Below, piece after piece: positions 5,913-9,290 of a DNA stretch of 9,290 nucleotides (within the stretch, counting starts at the first letter, position 1; the number at the start of each line of letters is the position of its first letter). The stretch comes from JBKJML01 sp046596415 (GTDB lineage Bacteria > Actinomycetota > Thermoleophilia > Gaiellales > Gaiellaceae). Made by a program: the position numbers and the translations under genes. The DNA is taken from NCBI GenBank assembly GCA_046596415.1, contig JBKJML010000191.1, positions 1 through 9,290 of the forward strand, written 5' to 3'. Under the pieces are notes generated by a model that saw nothing but the letters and a program-made list of their open reading frames with translations, was not told where the DNA came from and made no database searches.

Positions 5913-5919
5913 CGCTCCC

Positions 5920-6189
5920 ATGACGAAAGCAGCCACACAAGCCGCCACACCCTGGGGCGCCGCGGTGCTCGTCGAGGAGCTGAAGCTGCCGCAGCGGGCG
6001 GGCGAGAAGCGTTTCGCGTCGGTCGTCCAGCTCCTCGAGACCGACAAGGGCGAGCGCCTGGTGCGCTTCGCCTACACCACCGACGGCGTCGCGCGGCGCG
6101 GCCCGGTCACGTTACGAACGCGCGACCTGGAGCGACTGCGCGCAGCGCTCGCCGACCGGCCGGCGCTGAAGGAGGCCCTAATGTTCTAG
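5920..6189 (+). CDS. Small conserved-looking protein of unknown function
   Basis: I do not recognise this 89-residue protein. ATG 5920 is chosen because it follows a TAGCGT box at leaderless spacing; the frame is open further upstream, but that stretch is intergenic and lacks protein character. After a short Ala/Thr-rich start, residues 12-65 look like a small antiparallel beta unit (G-A-A-V-L-V-E-E-L, F-A-S-V-V-Q-L-L-E, R-L-V-R-F-A-Y-T-T-D, G-P-V-T-L-R-T). Residues 67-87 form a helix rich in Arg, Leu and Glu (R-D-L-E-R-L-R-A-A-L). There is no signal peptide, membrane segment or Cys/His metal site. The basic and acidic surface pattern would suit a soluble binding protein, but no function should be assigned. 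Its stop codon overlaps the purQ stop codon head-on at a CTAG tetranucleotide. Confidence 0.7.
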   Translation: MTKAATQAATPWGAAVLVEELKLPQRAGEKRFASVVQLLETDKGERLVRFAYTTDGVARRGPVTLRTRDLERLRAALADRPALKEALMF

Positions 6190-6887
6190 AGAGACGCACC
6201 CGCGAAGGAACGCTCACGCGCGGCGTCGACGAGCGAGGCGAGGATCAGCGCCCCGTCGGCGGTGCCGAGCAACGGGTCGACGGCGTGCTCGGGGTGCGGC
6301 ATCAGCCCCATCACGTTGCCGTCCTCGTTGCAGACACCGGCGATGTCGGCAACCGAGCCGTTGCAATCCTCGGCGTAGCGGAGCACGACCCGATCCTCCG
6401 CTTCGAGGCGGGAGACCGTTTCGTCGTCGGCGAACCAGCAGCCCTCCCCGTTCTTGACCGGGATCGTCAGACGCTGCCCCGGTTCGCAGCGGCTCGTGAA
6501 CGGGGCGGCAGCCCGTTCGACACGCAACTCCACGTCGCGGCACATGAATTCGAGCTCGCGGTTCCGGCGCAGGACGCCGGGCAGCAGGCCTGCCTCGCAG
6601 AGGATCTGGAATCCGTTACAGATCCCGAGCACCGGCCCGCCCTCGGCCGCGAAGCGGCGCACGGGCTCCATCACCGCCGCGGTGCGCGCGATCGCGCCAC
6701 AGCGTAGGTAGTCGCCGTATGAGAACCCGCCCGGGAGAACGACGGCCGCTGTTTCGCGCGGCAGCTCCGACTCGGCGTGCCAGACCGCCTGGGCGTTCGC
6801 ACCGAGCGCGCCGAGCGCCCAGCAGGCGTCGCGGTCGTCGTTCGAGCCGGGGAAGACGAGAACGGCGATCCGCGGCCTCAGCGTCAC
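6186..6887 (-). CDS. purQ: Phosphoribosylformylglycinamidine synthase subunit I, glutaminase (PurQ)
   Basis: The 233-residue protein is a class I glutamine amidotransferase of normal PurQ length. It starts I-A-V-L-V-F-P-G-S-N-D-D-R-D and has L-P-G-G-F-S-Y-G-D-Y-L-R-C-G. The nucleophile is Cys90 in G-I-C-N-G-F-Q-I-L, and the rest of the triad is His198 and Glu200 in M-P-H-P-E-H. It releases ammonia from glutamine and channels it to PurL, which converts FGAR to FGAM in step 4 of purine synthesis. GTG 6887 is the start because it overlaps the purS stop by 4 nt and puts the first strand at the usual position; a longer frame upstream lies inside purS. It is the last gene of the visible purine operon. 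No purL follows: the next gene is convergent and its stop overlaps this one at CTAG. Confidence 0.97.
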   Translation of the reverse strand: MTLRPRIAVLVFPGSNDDRDACWALGALGANAQAVWHAESELPRETAAVVLPGGFSYGDYLRCGAIARTAAVMEPVRRFAAEGGPVLGICNGFQILCEAGLLPGVLRRNRELEFMCRDVELRVERAAAPFTSRCEPGQRLTIPVKNGEGCWFADDETVSRLEAEDRVVLRYAEDCNGSVADIAGVCNEDGNVMGLMPHPEHAVDPLLGTADGALILASLVDAARERSFAGASL

Positions 6888-7126
6888 GAGCCCTCCAGCT
6901 CGATCTGGTAGCTCTCGATCAGCGGGTTGGCGAGCAGCTCTGTGCACATGCGCTCCACCTGCGCACGCGCCTCCTCGGGCGAGGCGGCCTCGACGTCGAG
7001 GTCGACCAGGCGCCCGACTCGGGCGGTGCCGACGTCGAAGCCGAGCTTGCGCAGCGAGCCCTCGACCGCCGCGCCCTGCGGGTCGAGGATGCCGGCTTTC
7101 GGCCGGACGAGAATGGTCGCTTTCAC
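6884..7126 (-). CDS. purS: Phosphoribosylformylglycinamidine synthase subunit PurS
   Basis: The 80-residue protein has the PurS layout: K-A-T-I-L-V-R-P-K-A-G-I-L-D-P-Q-G at the N-terminus, then a helix with L-R-K-L-G-F, then G-R-L-V-D-L-D-V-E, and a final helix E-R-M-C-T-E-L-L-A-N-P-L-I-E with the short strand Y-Q-I-E-L. PurS is the small dimeric subunit that links PurQ to the small-type PurL and helps channel ammonia, so its presence means this organism should use the three-protein FGAM synthase. The start is GTG 7126, overlapping the purC stop by 4 nt; its own stop overlaps purQ by 4 nt. Confidence 0.97.
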   Translation of the reverse strand: MKATILVRPKAGILDPQGAAVEGSLRKLGFDVGTARVGRLVDLDVEAASPEEARAQVERMCTELLANPLIESYQIELEGS

Positions 7127-7980
7127 AGCACCACCTTCGGGTCGGAGAGATAGCGGTCGAACTCGATCTCGGTCAGCCGTTCGAACGCCTCGACGTAGCG
7201 TGCGCGTGTTCCGGCGGCAATCGCCGCCGGAACCTCAGGCCCCGGGTAGGTCTTGTCCCAGCCGAGGCTCTCGCCGTAGTCGCGGACGAACTGCTTGTCG
7301 AACGAGACCTGGGGCCGGCCGGGCGCGAACGCGTCGGCGGGCCAGAAGCGCGACGAGTCCGGGGTGAGCGCCTCGTCGCCGAGCAGGAGCCGGCCGTCGG
7401 GGTCGACCCCGAGCTCGAACTTCGTGTCGGCGAGGATGATCCCGCGCGCCTCGGCGTGCGCCGCACCGAAACGGTAGAGGGCGAGCGCCGCCTCCCGGGC
7501 CGCGGCGTAGCGCTCCTCACCGCAGAGCTCGGCGGCACGCGCCTCGTCAATGTTCTCGTCGTGCCCGCTGGCCGCCTTCGTGGCCGGGGTGACGATCGGT
7601 TCGGGCAGCCGCTCGGACTCGCGGAGCCCGGCGGGCAGCGGCTGCCCGCAGACAGCACCGGTCGCGAGGTAGTCCTTCCAGCCGGAGCCGGAGAGGTAGC
7701 CGCGCACGACGCACTCGATCGGCAGCATCTCGAGCCGTCGGCAGACGGTCGACCGGCCGTCGTCGCGCAGCTCGAGCAGGTGGTTCGGGACGATGTCGCG
7801 CGTCCGTGCGAACCAGAAGGCCGACAGCCCGGTGAGCACGCGGCCCTTGTCGGGAATCTCGGTCGGCAGGATCACGTCGAAGATCGAGATCCGGTCGGAA
7901 GCGACGAGCAGCAGCCGCTCGTCGTCGAGCGCGTAGATCTCGCGCACCTTCCCGCTCGCGAGGTGCACGGCGTCAGACAT
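7123..7980 (-). CDS. purC: Phosphoribosylaminoimidazole-succinocarboxamide synthase (SAICAR synthetase)
   Basis: The 285-residue enzyme joins CAIR and aspartate with ATP to make SAICAR. Marks of the family are G-K-V-R-E-I-Y near the start, A-S-D-R-I-S-I-F-D, the E-C-V-V-R-G-Y-L-S-G-S-G-W signature, P-A-T-K-A-x-x-G-H-D-E-N-I, and I-I-L-A-D-T-K-F-E-L-G with D-E-A-L-T-P-D-S-S-R-F-W. Length and the D-K-T-Y-P-G-P-E-V-P tail match the longer, roughly 290-residue bacterial/yeast type rather than the short E. coli or Bacillus form. ATG 7980 is the start because it gives the standard M-S-D-x-x-x-L-A-S-G-K-V-R beginning. It overlaps the end of purB by 8 nt and the purS start by 4 nt. A much longer open frame upstream is only the antisense-like second frame of purB. 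Confidence 0.97.
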   Translation of the reverse strand: MSDAVHLASGKVREIYALDDERLLLVASDRISIFDVILPTEIPDKGRVLTGLSAFWFARTRDIVPNHLLELRDDGRSTVCRRLEMLPIECVVRGYLSGSGWKDYLATGAVCGQPLPAGLRESERLPEPIVTPATKAASGHDENIDEARAAELCGEERYAAAREAALALYRFGAAHAEARGIILADTKFELGVDPDGRLLLGDEALTPDSSRFWPADAFAPGRPQVSFDKQFVRDYGESLGWDKTYPGPEVPAAIAAGTRARYVEAFERLTEIEFDRYLSDPKVVL

Positions 7981-9283
7981 GAACGCGCTCCTGCCGCAGC
8001 ACCGCGAGCCGCTCGAAGATCGTGTCGACGTGGCGTGTGTAGACGCCGAGGTCGAAGACCGCGTCGAGATCGACGCGGCCCGCGAGCTCTGCATCGGCCC
8101 GAACGAGCTCGGGGAAGTCGAGCCCCTCGTCCCACGCGCGCATCGCGTGGTGTTGCACCAGCCGGTACCCATCGTCGCGCGAGAGCCCCGATTCGACGAG
8201 CGCGAGCAGCAGGCGCTGGCTGAAGTAGAGGCCATGGCTCGCATCGAGGTTCTCGCGCATCCGCTCGGCGCGCACGACGAGCCCTTCGGCGAGGAAGACG
8301 AAGCGGTCGAGCATGTAGTCGACGGCCAGGAACGCATCGGGCAGCACCACCCGCTCGGCAGAAGAATGCGAGATGTCGCGCTCATGCCAAAGAGCCACGT
8401 TCTCGAGCCCGACGAGCGCGTAGCCGCGCACGACGCGCGCGAGGCCGCAGATCCGTTCCGAGAGGATCGGGTTGCGCTTGTGCGGCATCGCCGACGAGCC
8501 CTTCTGGCCGCGACCGAACGGTTCCTCGGCCTCGCGCACCTCGGTGCGCTGCAGGTGCCGGATCTCGAGCGCGAAGCGCTCGAGCGTGGCAGCGAGGAGC
8601 GCGAGCGCCGACAGCACCTCGGCATGGCGGTCGCGCTGAAGGATTTGCGTCGAGGTCGGCGCCGGCTCGAGCCCGAGCCGCTCGCACGTGAGCCGCTCCA
8701 CCTCGGGGTCGGTCGCTGAGTAGGTGCCGACGGCACCCGAGAGCTTGCCGACCCGCATCCCCTCGAACGCGCGCTTCAGTCTCGTCCGGTCGCGGTCGAG
8801 CGCGAACGCCCACCCGGCGAGCTTGAGGCCGAAGGTTGTCGGCTCGGCGTGGACGCCGTGGGTGCGACCGATGCAGACCGTCGCGCGATGCTCCTCGGCT
8901 CGCACGAGCACTGCGGCGAGCGCCCGGTCGACGCCCTCGAGCACGAGTGCGCCTGCCTCGCGGATCTGCAGTGCGAGCGCCGTGTCGAGCACGTCGGAGG
9001 AGGTGAGGCCGTAATGGAAGTACCGTCCTGCCTCGCCGAGACCCTCGGCGACGGCGTCGACGAACGCGGCCACGTCGTGATTGGTCGTCCGCTCGATCTC
9101 CGCGACGCGCTCTGGCGTTGGGGCGACCGCCTGCTCGCGGATCTCGCGTACGGCGTCGGCGGGGACCGCGCCCGTCTCGGCCCAGGCGTCGAGTGCGGCA
9201 AGCTCGACCTCGAGCCAGCGCGCCAGTTTCGACTCGTCCGACCAGACAGCGGCCATGGCGGGACGGGAGTAGCGCGCGATCAC
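7973..9283 (-). CDS. purB: Adenylosuccinate lyase
   Basis: The 436-residue protein begins M-I-A-R-Y-S-R-P-A-M, the standard PurB N-terminus, so GTG 9283 is the true start and the gene is complete only 7 nt from the window edge. It belongs to the fumarase/aspartase superfamily: T-S-S-D-V-L-D-T (94-101), G-R-T-H-G-V-H-A-E-P-T-T (139-150, general acid at His142), and the signature loop G-S-S-A-M-P-H-K-R-N-P (262-272) with the catalytic serine. The homotetramer removes fumarate from SAICAR, the product of PurC, and from adenylosuccinate, so it acts twice in AMP synthesis. It is the first visible gene of the purB-purC-purS-purQ operon; any promoter and ribosome binding site lie beyond the window, since only CGATGCA is left upstream. 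Confidence 0.98.
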   Translation of the reverse strand: MIARYSRPAMAAVWSDESKLARWLEVELAALDAWAETGAVPADAVREIREQAVAPTPERVAEIERTTNHDVAAFVDAVAEGLGEAGRYFHYGLTSSDVLDTALALQIREAGALVLEGVDRALAAVLVRAEEHRATVCIGRTHGVHAEPTTFGLKLAGWAFALDRDRTRLKRAFEGMRVGKLSGAVGTYSATDPEVERLTCERLGLEPAPTSTQILQRDRHAEVLSALALLAATLERFALEIRHLQRTEVREAEEPFGRGQKGSSAMPHKRNPILSERICGLARVVRGYALVGLENVALWHERDISHSSAERVVLPDAFLAVDYMLDRFVFLAEGLVVRAERMRENLDASHGLYFSQRLLLALVESGLSRDDGYRLVQHHAMRAWDEGLDFPELVRADAELAGRVDLDAVFDLGVYTRHVDTIFERLAVLRQERVHV

Positions 9284-9290
9284 TGCATCG

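Noticed and set aside
7981..8736. Upstream extension of the purC frame inside purB
   Set aside because: This Ser/Arg-rich translation is the second frame of purB; purC homology starts exactly at ATG 7980.
1..9290. tRNA or rRNA genes, CRISPR arrays, transposases, integrases, origins
   Set aside because: No cloverleaf-like segments, spaced repeats or signature proteins were seen on either strand; the only repeat worth noting is the 24-bp pair.

Overview
The window is 9.3 kb of GC-rich, densely packed bacterial chromosome. Very high G+C, frequent GTG starts, 4-nt ATGA/GTGA gene overlaps and TAnnnT boxes 6-7 nt before start codons suggest an actinobacterium, possibly of the Thermoleophilia/Gaiella type. 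That placement is an inference from style and protein sequence; there is no rRNA marker here.

Layout, left to right. (1) Bases 1-1208, + strand: a three-gene run joined by 4-nt overlaps. It holds the end of a GNAT acetyltransferase, a SnoaL/NTF2-like protein, and a short thymidylate-synthase-fold protein that keeps most nucleotide-site residues but has His where the phosphate-binding Arg should be. (2) Bases 1221-2771: a soluble PAS sensor histidine kinase (- strand) and glyoxalase I gloA (+ strand), diverging from a 60-bp gap that contains a perfect 14-bp palindrome. (3) Bases 2786-3739, - strand: a full-length homologue of ribose-phosphate pyrophosphokinase (Prs) whose pyrophosphate loop, catalytic flexible loop and ribose-5-phosphate loop are all substituted, so it looks like a pseudoenzyme. 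A perfect 24-bp direct repeat, copied from the 3' end of gloA, flanks it. (4) Bases 3868-5803, - strand: an alpha/beta hydrolase downstream of a macrolide-type (GT1/MGT) glycosyltransferase gene that is broken by one nonsense codon and two single-base deletions. (5) Bases 5920-6189, + strand: an 89-residue protein of unknown function with a possible leaderless start. (6) Bases 6186-9283, - strand: the purine operon purB-purC-purS-purQ, every junction overlapping. purL, needed by PurS and PurQ, is not the next gene.

Only the purine cluster is a clear pathway unit: PurC makes SAICAR, PurB cleaves it (and adenylosuccinate), and PurS and PurQ are subunits of FGAM synthase. The Prs-like and thymidylate-synthase-like proteins add a loose nucleotide theme, but both have altered active sites. 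The best candidate for something undescribed is the Prs-like pseudoenzyme in its repeat-bounded segment, followed by the atypical thymidylate-synthase-like operon. No RNA genes, CRISPR arrays, transposases or integrases were seen, and no stretch over 300 bases lacks a gene.
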